Assembly: GCF_023499255.1 (NCBI RefSeq)
Contig: NZ_CP092183.1
Location: 6,134,501-6,198,500, forward strand
Reading direction: 5' to 3'
DNA length: 64,000 nt
Origin: Couchioplanes caeruleus
GTDB lineage: Bacteria > Actinomycetota > Actinomycetes > Mycobacteriales > Micromonosporaceae
This document shows, in pieces, positions 1 to 8,100 of this stretch (positions within the stretch are counted from its first letter, which is position 1; each line of letters starts with the position of its first letter). Under the pieces are notes generated by a model, which had not been told where the DNA came from, did not search any database, and saw only the letters and a list, made by a program, of their open reading frames with translations. The position numbers and the translations under genes were made by a program.

Positions 1-498
1 GTCGTCGGAGGGCAGGCCGGCCTGCGCGGGCGTACACCCGTGCAGGGAAACCGCCCGCCGCGCGCCGGCCGCCAGCAGCTCGGCGACCGGGTCGTCGCAG
101 TGGGTCGCGGTGACGTGCAGCTCGGCGTTGCCCTGCGAGCGCAGGCCCTCGAACATCCAGTAGTCGTGCAGCGGGGCCGCGCCGGCCATCGTCGCCGGGT
201 GGTAGCCCGCGACGGCCAGGCACAGCTCCGAGGTGCCCGGCTCGATACCGCCACCGTGCAGCGCCAGCACGAGCGTCTCGGGCAGCGCCGTCGCAACGGC
301 CTGGCTGTCGTCGAACGCGGCATGCCGCCGGAAGCGCCGGCCGAAGTCGACGCCCTCGGTCTCCGCCGCGTAGAGCTCGGTGTTCGACCCGTACTCGTCC
401 GCCGCCGCGGCCGGTCGCGGCCGCGCCTCGAGCAGTCCGAGCATCGCCGCCGAACCGCCCAGCGCCACCAGCGCCTGCCGTCGTGAGATCGCACCCAT
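1..498 (-). CDS. Poly-gamma-glutamate hydrolase family protein, Tat-exported (partial)
   Basis: The first 166 codons are present and the gene runs off the left edge of the window. The N-terminus has a twin-arginine export signal (ISRRQALVALGG, R6-R7, hydrophobic to about residue 20, Ala-rich cleavage region to about 33). The mature part carries the pattern of the zinc-dependent poly-gamma-glutamate hydrolase family (UPF0714/DUF867, also called phage-related replication protein): YGSNTELYAAE, LALHGGGIEPGTSEL with H81 and E86, HVTATHCDDP with H133, and AVSLHGC with H152. Known members cleave poly-gamma-glutamate; the natural substrate here is inferred. The ATG at 498 is preferred because GAGG lies 9 nt upstream; an in-frame ATG at 507 has its purine stretch too close. 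It follows the VOC gene on the same strand with a 40-nt gap. Confidence 0.8.
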   Translation of the reverse strand, partial: MGAISRRQALVALGGSAAMLGLLEARPRPAAAADEYGSNTELYAAETEGVDFGRRFRRHAAFDDSQAVATALPETLVLALHGGGIEPGTSELCLAVAGYHPATMAGAAPLHDYWMFEGLRSQGNAELHVTATHCDDPVAELLAAGARRAVSLHGCTPAQAGLPSDD

Positions 499-538
499 GG
501 TGCTCATCCTCGTCGATGCGACCGGTTCCCGCCGCCCC

Positions 539-925
539 TCACAGCGACTGGACGATCTGGATCGGGTTGCCGTCGGGGTCGGCGGTCCACGCGATCAGCA
601 GCCGGTCGAGCCAGCGATGCGGTGCGGCCACCGCGGGGGCGCCCTTTCGCACCAATTCCTCGTACGCGGCCGCGGTGTCGTCCGTCCACAGGATCACCGC
701 GGCGCGCTGGCCCTCGGTGAGCGGGTCGAGGCCGTGGTCGTCGCGGGTGGAGGCGCCCGACGCGATGCCGATGCGGTAGCCGTCGAGGACGAGGTCGACG
801 TGGATCGGCTCGCCCTCGGCCGGGGCACGGAACACCTCCTCGAAGCCGAGCCCGGCGTAGAACGTCACGGCGCGCGGCAGGTCCTCGCTGAACAGCACGA
901 TCTGCGGCGTACGGAAGATCGCCAT
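539..925 (-). CDS. VOC family (glyoxalase/bleomycin-resistance-like) protein
   Basis: This 128-residue protein is the size of a single vicinal-oxygen-chelate module. It starts FRTPQIVLFSEDLPRAVTFY, the usual first beta-alpha unit, and ends AWTADPDGNPIQIVQ, the usual final strand with the D-P-D-G-N turn and a glutamine where many members have the last metal-binding Glu. That loss, and the lack of an obvious first His/Glu ligand, makes metal catalysis doubtful; binding of a small molecule is possible. The start at 925 is supported by TAGGGT at 934-939 on the minus strand, 8 nt before the ATG, a leaderless-type promoter. It is divergent from the aldo/keto reductase. Confidence 0.8.
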   Translation of the reverse strand: MAIFRTPQIVLFSEDLPRAVTFYAGLGFEEVFRAPAEGEPIHVDLVLDGYRIGIASGASTRDDHGLDPLTEGQRAAVILWTDDTAAAYEELVRKGAPAVAAPHRWLDRLLIAWTADPDGNPIQIVQSL

Positions 926-982
926 GGCTGTGGACCCTAGCGCCGTCCGGCGGCCCGCGCCGACCGGGCGTACGTTTCGGGG

Positions 983-2011
983 ATGGAATACCGCAACCTC
1001 GGGCGCAGCGGCTGCGCCGTCTCGAACCTCTGCCTGGGCACCATGACGTTCGGCGCCGAGTCCGACGAGAAGGTCTCGCACGCGCAGCTCGACCGCTTCG
1101 TCGAGGCGGGTGGCACCTTCGTCGACACCGCTGACGTGTACGCGAAAGGCGAGTCCGAGCGCATCATCGGCCGCTGGTTCGCCTCGCGCGGCGCCGAGGT
1201 CACCGACCGGGTGGTGCTGGCGACGAAGGGCCGCTTCCCGATGGCCGGCGACCCCAACGGGGTGGGCCTGTCCGCCCGGCACCTGACCCGCGCGCTGGAC
1301 GATTCGCTGGGCCGGCTCGGCCTGGACAGCATCGACCTCTACCAGGCGCACTCGTGGGATCCGGTGACGCCGCTGGAGGAGACGCTGCTGACCCTCGACG
1401 GGTTCGTGAAGGCCGGGAAGATCCGCTACTACGGCTTCTCGAACTTCACCGGCTGGCAGCTCACCAAGGCCGTGCACCTGGCACGCGAGCTGCGCATCGC
1501 CGCGCCGGTCACGCTGCAGCCGCAGTACAGCCTGCTGGTACGGGAGATCGAGTGGGAGATCGTGCCGGCCGCTCGGGACGCCGGGATGGGGCTGCTGCCG
1601 TGGAGCCCGCTCGGCGGCGGCTGGCTGTCCGGCAAGTACAAGCGGGACCAGCGCCCGACCGGTGCGACCCGGCTGGGCGAGGACCCGGGGCGCGGCATGG
1701 AGGCGTGGGAACGGCGCGGCACCGAGCGCACGTGGGAGATCGTCGACGCGGTCCAGCGGATCGCCGAGGCGCGCGGGGTGTCCATGGCGGAGGTGGCGCT
1801 CGCCTGGGTCACCGACCGGCCCGCCGTCACGTCGACGATCCTCGGCGCCCGTACGGTCGAGCAGCTCGAGACCAACCTGAAGGCCGCGGACCTGCACCTC
1901 GACGGCGAGGAGAGCGCCGCCCTCGACGCCGCGAGCGACCTGCACGCCACCGACTACCCGTACGGACCGCTCGGTGTGGACCAGCGCAGCCGCACCCTCG
2001 GAGCGGCATAG
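983..2011 (+). CDS. Aldo/keto reductase
   Basis: The 342-residue protein is a full-length NADPH-dependent aldo/keto reductase TIM barrel. The catalytic tetrad can be read: D48 and Y53 in FVDTADVYAKGESE, K82 in VLATKGRF, and H123 in LYQAHSWDP. Near the C-terminus AVTSTILGARTVEQLETNL is the cofactor phosphate-binding loop. It is of the YajO/Tas-like subgroup that reduces aldehydes or ketones; the physiological substrate cannot be read from sequence. TACGTT at 971-976 lies 6 nt before the ATG, fitting a leaderless transcript. The DsbA-like gene follows after 9 nt but has its own TAGGAT box. Confidence 0.92.
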   Translation: MEYRNLGRSGCAVSNLCLGTMTFGAESDEKVSHAQLDRFVEAGGTFVDTADVYAKGESERIIGRWFASRGAEVTDRVVLATKGRFPMAGDPNGVGLSARHLTRALDDSLGRLGLDSIDLYQAHSWDPVTPLEETLLTLDGFVKAGKIRYYGFSNFTGWQLTKAVHLARELRIAAPVTLQPQYSLLVREIEWEIVPAARDAGMGLLPWSPLGGGWLSGKYKRDQRPTGATRLGEDPGRGMEAWERRGTERTWEIVDAVQRIAEARGVSMAEVALAWVTDRPAVTSTILGARTVEQLETNLKAADLHLDGEESAALDAASDLHATDYPYGPLGVDQRSRTLGAA

Positions 2012-2020
2012 GATCGCGGC

Positions 2021-2599
2021 ATGGAAGCCACCTACTTCTTCGATCCGGCCTGCCCGTTCACCTGGCGCACCTCGCGGTGGCTGGTGAGCGTGGCCCCGGA
2101 GCGCGACGTGACGCTGCGCTGGCGCGCGTTCAGCCTGTCGATCCTCAACGGCGACAACGTCCCCGACCAGTACAAGCCGATGATGGCCGCGTCCAGCCGG
2201 GCGCTGCGGCTGGTGGAGGCACTGCGGGCGGACCACCGCGACGACGACATCGCCACGTTCTACACCGAGCTGGGCACCCGCACGCACGACGCGGGCGTGC
2301 CGCTGAGCGACGACATCGTGGTGCAGGCCGCGGAGGCCGCCGGCGTGACCGACCCCAAGACCGTCCTCGACGACGCCTCCTGGGACGAGGCGGTGCGCGA
2401 GTCGCACGAGCTGGCGTTCGGCTCGGCCGGCCCGGACATCGGCTCGCCCGTGCTGATGCTCGAGGGCGCGGCGCGCGGCGTGCACGGCCCGATCATCGGC
2501 GAGGTGCCGGGCCGTGACGAGGCACTGGCCATCTGGGACGCGGTGGTTCCGCTGGCCCGCAGCGGCACGTTCTTCGAGCTCAAGCGCGGCCGTTCCTGA
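2021..2599 (+). CDS. DsbA-family protein related to mycothiol-dependent nitroreductase Rv2466c
   Basis: The 192-residue protein is a thioredoxin-fold protein with an inserted helical domain. It resembles mycobacterial Rv2466c in its start (FFDPACPFTW), in RAFSLSILN, and in its end (FFELKRGRS). Rv2466c uses mycothiol and a CPWC motif; here the motif is CPFT (C11 to T14), so the resolving cysteine is missing and only one thiol remains. A mycothiol-linked mono-thiol mechanism is therefore inferred. TAGGAT at 2009-2014, overlapping the stop codon of the upstream reductase, lies 6 nt before this ATG and suggests its own leaderless promoter. Confidence 0.82.
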   Translation: MEATYFFDPACPFTWRTSRWLVSVAPERDVTLRWRAFSLSILNGDNVPDQYKPMMAASSRALRLVEALRADHRDDDIATFYTELGTRTHDAGVPLSDDIVVQAAEAAGVTDPKTVLDDASWDEAVRESHELAFGSAGPDIGSPVLMLEGAARGVHGPIIGEVPGRDEALAIWDAVVPLARSGTFFELKRGRS

Positions 2600-2671
2600 T
2601 TTCCGGTTTGGGCCGGCGGCGCGACGGGGTAAAGGCCTCGCGCCGTCAGCCGTCCTACGGGGGAGCCCGCC

Positions 2672-2941
2672 ATGATGGAACCGCACGTCACTCTGGACCC
2701 GGACAACCTCGGCCCCGCGGCGGAGAAGCTGCGCGGGCCGCTCGAGCAGCAGCTCACCTCCGCACTGCAGGCGGCGACCGAGCGGGTCGCTCACGAATAC
2801 TCCGGTGAGCCCGTCGACGAGGTCGCGCACGAGCTCCTCGACGAGACGAAGGCCGGTCTGCACCAGGACATCGCCGACGGCTTCGTCCCGAACCAGCGCG
2901 AGCTGCACCGGGTCGCGGAGGCCATCGTCCGGGAGAACTGA
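2672..2941 (+). CDS. Small conserved helical protein of unknown function
   Basis: The 89-residue product is acidic, soluble and predicted helical, with no signal peptide or membrane segment. A heptad-like stretch (EQQLTSALQAATERVAHEY) is followed by EVAHELLDETKAGLHQDI. I do not recognise a functional motif; proteins of this size and shape are common and uncharacterised in actinomycetes. The ATG at 2672 follows a GGGGGAG Shine-Dalgarno about 8 nt upstream, and a second ATG follows directly. Codon use is GC3-rich as in neighbours, which supports real coding. It converges on the large membrane-protein gene with 3 nt between stop codons. Confidence 0.6.
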   Translation: MMEPHVTLDPDNLGPAAEKLRGPLEQQLTSALQAATERVAHEYSGEPVDEVAHELLDETKAGLHQDIADGFVPNQRELHRVAEAIVREN

Positions 2942-2944
2942 CGG

Positions 2945-5833
2945 TCAGCCCATCCGGTGGATCGCCGACCGCATGCGGGCCACGTCCCGGCGGCGGCGTT
3001 CCAGGGTGGTCGCCAGGCCGAGCAGCAGCAGGCCGGCGGCGGCGAGCGGGATCCAGCGCGGCAGCAGGTCCCAGACGAGGGCCGTCTCGTGCAGGGCCAC
3101 CAGCGTGAGCACCGAGCCGCCCGTGACGACGGGCGCCTGCAGCCGGGCGTGCGCCCCGGCCACGACGATGGCCAGCGCCGCGGCGCCCAGCAGCAGCCGG
3201 CGCAGCGGCTCCCCCTCGCCGGTCAGCACCGAGGCGAGCGTCGGCAGCAGCGCCGCGGCCAGCGCGGGGCCGTAGGCGGCCCAGCTCGACAAGCCTGCCC
3301 GGTGCCGGCGGCCCAGCCATCCGGCCAGCAGCGCGACGGCGGCCGCCGGGATCGTGTACGCCTCCACGACCGCCACCTGCTCCGCGGCGAGCAGCAGCCA
3401 CCAGCCGCCCACCTCGGCCGCCGCGGCCGCCACCACGTGACTGCGGCGGCCGGCGGTGTCCCGGACCAGCGCCCGCAGCCCCAGCGCGAGGCCCCACACG
3501 GTGCAGACGGCGGCGGCGTACCGCGGGGAGCCGGCGGTCAGCAGCAGGGCGACGACCGCGCCACCGTGGGCGGCGGCCTGCAGCGTCCAGCTCTCGGCCG
3601 TACGCCGCCGCAGCAGCACCCCGGCGGTGAGGACGGCGGCAGCCGCGCCGAGCACCACGAACGCCGTGGCGTGCAGCGGCAGTCCGGCCGTGTGCCCGGC
3701 GGTGGCGGCGACCACGTACGCGGAACCCGCCGCGCCCAGCCATCCAGAAGCCCGGACCGCGACCGTACGGCCCACGGCTCCGATCATCACCCCGGCGACC
3801 ACGGTCGCGCCGAAGGCCACCAGCGTGGTCACGTCCGTGGCGGGCGCCGCAGCGAGCGCCGCGCCGAGCAGCGCCGCGGAGACGACCGTCAGCGCGGCAG
3901 ACCGGCGGGCGTCGCCGCGCAGCGCGGCCACGATCAGGCCCGCCAGCCCAGTGACCAGGCTCGCCGCCCCGGTTGACGGCCACGGCGCGCCGGCTGCCCC
4001 GGGGGCGAGCACGGCGGTGATCGCGACGACAGGCGCGGCCGTCCAGAGGACGTGCCGGCGGCCGTGGAGTCCGGCGGCGATCGCGAGGATGCCCGTCGCG
4101 ACCACGTCGGCGACCGGTACGTGACCGGTCCACCGGGCACCGGAGTGCAGCCACGGTCCGGCGAGGACGGTCAGGAGGCTGTCGCCCGTGGCGGCGAGCA
4201 GGGCGAACCCGAGAACCGCGGCGGCGACGACGGTCAGCGCGCGGTGCACCGGCGCGGGCAGCGCGAGCAGCAGCAACCCGGCCGCCGCGTAGATCGCCGG
4301 GGAGTCGCCGGAGACCAGCGCCCACACCGGCGTGGACGCGAGCAGAGCCAGCGCCACGCCCGCCGCGACCTCGCGGTGCCGCCCGATCCGGTACGCCACC
4401 ACGACCAGCACCGCCGCCACACCGATGATCACGCGGCTCTGCACCGCGGGCGACCAGGGCAGCACCGCCGGGGCCGCCAGCGTCAGCACCGCACCGCCGG
4501 CCAGCGCCACGGGGACCGGGGGCAGCAGGGCCGCGGCGCCCGCCGACAGGATCACGATCATCGTGGGCAGCCGCCAGTCGGTCTCCCCGCCCACCCGCGC
4601 CGCCACGGCGGCGAGCACGGTGGCCACACCGGGCACGCCGAGGCAAGCCAGCGCGGCGATCTGCGGGCCTCGCCGTACCGTCGAGGGCAGCAGCCGGACC
4701 GCGACGGCCAGGGCCGCCACGACCAGCGTGATCAGCACCGGCGCCAGGCGCTCGCCACCCGCGACCGCGGCGAAGCGGGCCGCGGCGATCGCCACCGCCA
4801 CCACGACCATCCCGGCGGCGGGTGCGATGCCGGCGCGGGCGAGCACCGCCGCGGCCAGCAGGACGCCCGCCGCGGTGACGAGCGACGCTCCGGCCAGCGC
4901 CACCGGCCCGGGATCGGTGGCGAGCGCCAGGCCGGCCAGCGCGCAGATCCCGGACACCGTCACGGCCAGGCCGCCGAGCACGTACGCGGCGACGGCCAGC
5001 GGCGTCAGCGCCCCGCGCCGCAGGTGGATGACTGCCAGGTTGACCACCGCGACGGCCGCCCACGTGTACGCCCACCCCGCGGCGTCCGGGTGGAACGGCG
5101 CCACGAGCAGGGGCAGTACGGGCTGGGCCACGAGCAGCGCGGCGAACCTGGGCGTGCTCAGGCCGGTGACGTGCTCGTACCCGGCGGCGACGGCGGCGGT
5201 CACGGCGCACACCGCCCCGGCGTATCCGAGCGCGGAGTAGTCGGCGAGGCCGAACAGGTTGACGTACCAGGCCGCGTACCCGTCGAGCAGGATCAGCAGC
5301 ACCCCCACCGCGGCGACCGTCTCGGCGGCGGCGGTGAGCCGGCGCCGCAGGGCCGCCAGCGGCGCGGCGAGCGCCACGACGGTGACCGCCGCGAGCAGGC
5401 CGGCGCGGCCGCGCACCCCGAACTGCGACCACGCCACCGCGGTGAAGACGATCGCGGCGACCGCCAGGAGCAGGCCGCCGAGCACGAACAGCGAGTTCTG
5501 CACGAGCCGGGTGGACGCCTCGGCGGTCGCCGTGGTCATCGGGGCGGTCATCGCCGGCGCATGTGCCGGCCGGGGCGCGACCCGGGCGGCGGCGGCCACG
5601 GCGGCCCGCACCCGGCCCGCGGCCGCCTCCCGCTGCGCCCAGGCCCGGCGCAGCGCTCCGTCCGCCGCGGTCACCGCGTCGCGGGCGGCGGCGAGCCGGG
5701 CCGTCAGCACCGGGATCTCGGCGTCGAGGCGGACCACCTCGGCGGCGTCCGGATCCGGTCCGCGGCCGCAGCCGGGGCAGCCGGTGGTCAGGTTCGCTTC
5801 GGTACGGCAGAACGGGCACGGGTACGAGGTCAC
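2945..5833 (-). CDS. SCO7613-type zinc-ribbon multi-TM membrane protein
   Basis: This 962-residue protein begins with a zinc ribbon (CPFC, then CPGC; C6, C9, C19, C22), then a short coiled-coil-like helix to about residue 75, and then more than twenty hydrophobic segments to the end. Layout and length match the uncharacterised actinobacterial family named for the Streptomyces protein SCO7613. The cytoplasmic metal-binding head plus a very long membrane domain suggests an assembly or transport role, but nothing enzymatic can be read. The GTG at 5833 follows AAGGA about 8 nt upstream. It is GC-rich throughout, so antisense frames are open over most of its length. Confidence 0.8.
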   Translation of the reverse strand: MTSYPCPFCRTEANLTTGCPGCGRGPDPDAAEVVRLDAEIPVLTARLAAARDAVTAADGALRRAWAQREAAAGRVRAAVAAAARVAPRPAHAPAMTAPMTTATAEASTRLVQNSLFVLGGLLLAVAAIVFTAVAWSQFGVRGRAGLLAAVTVVALAAPLAALRRRLTAAAETVAAVGVLLILLDGYAAWYVNLFGLADYSALGYAGAVCAVTAAVAAGYEHVTGLSTPRFAALLVAQPVLPLLVAPFHPDAAGWAYTWAAVAVVNLAVIHLRRGALTPLAVAAYVLGGLAVTVSGICALAGLALATDPGPVALAGASLVTAAGVLLAAAVLARAGIAPAAGMVVVAVAIAAARFAAVAGGERLAPVLITLVVAALAVAVRLLPSTVRRGPQIAALACLGVPGVATVLAAVAARVGGETDWRLPTMIVILSAGAAALLPPVPVALAGGAVLTLAAPAVLPWSPAVQSRVIIGVAAVLVVVAYRIGRHREVAAGVALALLASTPVWALVSGDSPAIYAAAGLLLLALPAPVHRALTVVAAAVLGFALLAATGDSLLTVLAGPWLHSGARWTGHVPVADVVATGILAIAAGLHGRRHVLWTAAPVVAITAVLAPGAAGAPWPSTGAASLVTGLAGLIVAALRGDARRSAALTVVSAALLGAALAAAPATDVTTLVAFGATVVAGVMIGAVGRTVAVRASGWLGAAGSAYVVAATAGHTAGLPLHATAFVVLGAAAAVLTAGVLLRRRTAESWTLQAAAHGGAVVALLLTAGSPRYAAAVCTVWGLALGLRALVRDTAGRRSHVVAAAAAEVGGWWLLLAAEQVAVVEAYTIPAAAVALLAGWLGRRHRAGLSSWAAYGPALAAALLPTLASVLTGEGEPLRRLLLGAAALAIVVAGAHARLQAPVVTGGSVLTLVALHETALVWDLLPRWIPLAAAGLLLLGLATTLERRRRDVARMRSAIHRMG

Positions 5834-5890
5834 GCCGTTGATCCTTGTCGCGGCGGCGGCCCCGCTCCTGAGTCGGCGTACTCAGCCGCC

Positions 5891-6436
5891 CTAGGTGCGC
5901 GGTGCGGGGCAGGCGCCCGGGGGCAGCTCGGGCTCGCCGAGCGCGACCAGCGACTGGCTGACCTCGGTGAACGTGGCGAGCTGCCGGAAGCCCGCGCCGA
6001 CCACCACGTCGACGACCGGGCCCTTGCGCCGTGGGTCGTACTGGGCGTCGGCCTGGTCGAGGAAGTACGCCCGGACCAGCCAGGCCCTGCCGACCGCGTC
6101 GGGGCCGTACCGGAGGACCGCGACGCCGTCGACCTTCGTCCTGCTCTCGGCCGGCCTCCCGGTGCCGAACCGCCGGTTGCGGAAGTCCTCACTGACCGAC
6201 CTGGCGAGCCCCGGGATCCGGCTGCCGTTGTACACCCGCACGGTGACCTGCTGATTGTCGTCGGGCAGCCGGACGTCAGCGCGGACCGCGCCGTCGGGAC
6301 AACCGCCGCCGGCGACGGCGCCCGCCTGCGAGTCGCGGACCACCGCGACGGTCACCAGGACCGCCGCAGCCACGGCGAGCAGGCCGGCCAGGACGACGGC
6401 ACGGACGCGGGCGAAGTTCATCACGACTGTGAACAC
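5891..6436 (-). CDS. LytR_C-domain membrane-anchored protein
   Basis: The 181-residue protein has one N-terminal transmembrane helix (about residues 11-31) and an extracellular part with the LytR cell envelope-related C-terminal fold: VTVRVYNGSRIPGLARSVSE, then a variable strand, then a VDVVVGAGF strand. LytR_C is usually fused to LytR-CpsA-Psr enzymes that attach glycopolymers to peptidoglycan; here it stands alone, so a binding or accessory wall role is inferred. The frame opens with GTG at 6436; an ATG at 6421 gives MNFARVR and is an equally good start, since neither has a well-placed Shine-Dalgarno. It lies 36 nt downstream of the glucosidase gene on the same strand. Confidence 0.75.
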   Translation of the reverse strand: MFTVVMNFARVRAVVLAGLLAVAAAVLVTVAVVRDSQAGAVAGGGCPDGAVRADVRLPDDNQQVTVRVYNGSRIPGLARSVSEDFRNRRFGTGRPAESRTKVDGVAVLRYGPDAVGRAWLVRAYFLDQADAQYDPRRKGPVVDVVVGAGFRQLATFTEVSQSLVALGEPELPPGACPAPRT

Positions 6437-6472
6437 ACCGCTCCCGGCCGTCCGGTTGCACCGGCCGGGGAC

Positions 6473-8065
6473 CTAGCTGAGGTACCAGGCCGCGGTGGCC
6501 CCGGGGAGGATCCCGTCGTCGCCGACCGGCCCGCTGGCCAGCAGCAGGCGCAGGTCGCGGACGGCGGGTGGCGGCGCGGCCGGTTGCTCGCCGGCGTTGA
6601 CCACGCAGACGAAGCCGGGGTCGCGGCGGAACGCCAGCACGTCCCCCTCGGTGGGCAGCCAGGCCAGCGTGCCGGAGCCCAGGGCGGCCAGGGCGGCGCG
6701 GTGGCGCAGCGCCTCCCGGTAGAGCGACAGCATCGACGAGGGGTCGCCGGCCTGCCGTTGCGCGGTCAGCTCCGCCCAGCCGGCCGGCTGCGGCAGCCAG
6801 GAGGCGGGGCCCGGGCCGAAGCCGTACGAGGGTTCGGCGCCGGACCAGGGCAGCGGCACCCGGCAGCCGTCGCGGCCGAGTTCGCTGCCGCCCGTACGGT
6901 GGAAGGTCGGGTCCTGGCGCACCTCGCCGGGCAGGTCCTCGACCTCGGGCAGGCCGAGCTCCTCCCCCTGGTACACGTAGGCGCCGCCGGGCAGGGCGAG
7001 CATGAGCAGCGCCGCGGCCCGGGCACGCCGGAGGCCGGTCGCGCCGCCACCGTAGCGGGTGACGTGCCGGGTGACGTCGTGGTTCGACAGCACCCAGGTC
7101 GCCGGGGCGCCGACCTTGGCCAGCTCGGTCATGCTCTCGTCGACGGCCGCCCGCAGCGCGCCGGCGTCCCAGGGCGCCATGAGGAAGGTGAAGTTGAACG
7201 CGGTGTGCAGCTCGTCGGGGCGCAGGTAGCGGGCGAGCCGCGCCGGGTCCGCCACCCAGACCTCGCCGACGAAGGTCCGGTCCCCCGGGTACGCGTCGCT
7301 GATCCGCCGCCAGCCGCGGTAGACGTCGTGCACCTCGTCGAGGTCCCAGTGCGGGTGCCCCTCGACGGCCTGGCCACCGGTGGCGTACCCGGCACCGAGG
7401 TCCGGCATCTCCGGGTCCTTGGCCAGGCCGTGGGCGACGTCGATGCGGAACCCGTCGACGCCCCGGTCCAGCCAGAAGCGCAGGATGTCGTGGAACTCGG
7501 CCCGGACCTCGTCGTCGGTCCAGTCCAGGTCGGGCTGTTCCGGGGCGAACAGGTGCAGGTACCACTGCCCGGGCCGGCCGTCGGCCTCGACGATCCGGGT
7601 CCAGGCCCGGCCGCCGAAGTTGCTCATCCAGTTGTTGGGCGGCACCGAGCCGTCCGGGCCGCCGCCGTCGCGGAACAGGTAACGGGCACGCTCCCGGCTG
7701 CCGGGCGGCGCGGCCAGGGCGGCCCGGAACCAGGGGTGCTGGTCGGAGGTGTGGTTGGGCACGAGGTCGACGATGATCCGAAGGCCGTGCGCGTGGGCGT
7801 CACGGATCAGCGCGTCGGCGTCGGCGAGGGTGCCGAAGCGGGGGTCGACGTCCCGGTAGTCCGAGACGTCGTACCCCGCGTCGGCCTGCGGGGACGGATA
7901 GAACGGGTTCAGCCACAGGGCGTCCACGCCCAGGTCCCGCAGGTACGGCAGGCGGGACCGCACGCCCGGCAGGTCGCCGATCCCGTCGCCGTCGGAGTCG
8001 GCGAAGCTGCGCACGTACACCTGGTAGATCACCGCGTGGCGCCACCAGGGACCGTCCGTGCTCAT
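6473..8065 (-). CDS. GH13 alpha-glucosidase
   Basis: The 530-residue intracellular enzyme has the full (beta/alpha)8 amylase-family motif set: DLVPNHTS (about 100-107), GFRIDV with nucleophile D209, FVGEVW with acid/base E268, and LSNHDV with D330. The QPDLDW motif (about 177-182) is typical of oligo-1,6-glucosidase/alpha-glucosidase subfamilies that act on short sugars. There is no signal peptide, so it should hydrolyse imported oligosaccharide in the cytoplasm. It is last in the order lpqY-sugA-sugB-sugC-GH13, 35 nt after sugC, so trehalose or a related alpha-glucoside is the likely substrate (inference). GGGAGG stands 5 nt before the ATG. Confidence 0.92.
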   Translation of the reverse strand: MSTDGPWWRHAVIYQVYVRSFADSDGDGIGDLPGVRSRLPYLRDLGVDALWLNPFYPSPQADAGYDVSDYRDVDPRFGTLADADALIRDAHAHGLRIIVDLVPNHTSDQHPWFRAALAAPPGSRERARYLFRDGGGPDGSVPPNNWMSNFGGRAWTRIVEADGRPGQWYLHLFAPEQPDLDWTDDEVRAEFHDILRFWLDRGVDGFRIDVAHGLAKDPEMPDLGAGYATGGQAVEGHPHWDLDEVHDVYRGWRRISDAYPGDRTFVGEVWVADPARLARYLRPDELHTAFNFTFLMAPWDAGALRAAVDESMTELAKVGAPATWVLSNHDVTRHVTRYGGGATGLRRARAAALLMLALPGGAYVYQGEELGLPEVEDLPGEVRQDPTFHRTGGSELGRDGCRVPLPWSGAEPSYGFGPGPASWLPQPAGWAELTAQRQAGDPSSMLSLYREALRHRAALAALGSGTLAWLPTEGDVLAFRRDPGFVCVVNAGEQPAAPPPAVRDLRLLLASGPVGDDGILPGATAAWYLS

Positions 8066-8100
8066 GGTTTCCTCCCGTCCCTGCGGTCCGTGCCGGCGGC

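Noticed and set aside
539..2908. Long minus-strand frame fused to the VOC protein
   Set aside because: Only the last 128 residues from 925 resemble a protein. The upstream part is antisense to the aldo/keto reductase and DsbA-like genes.
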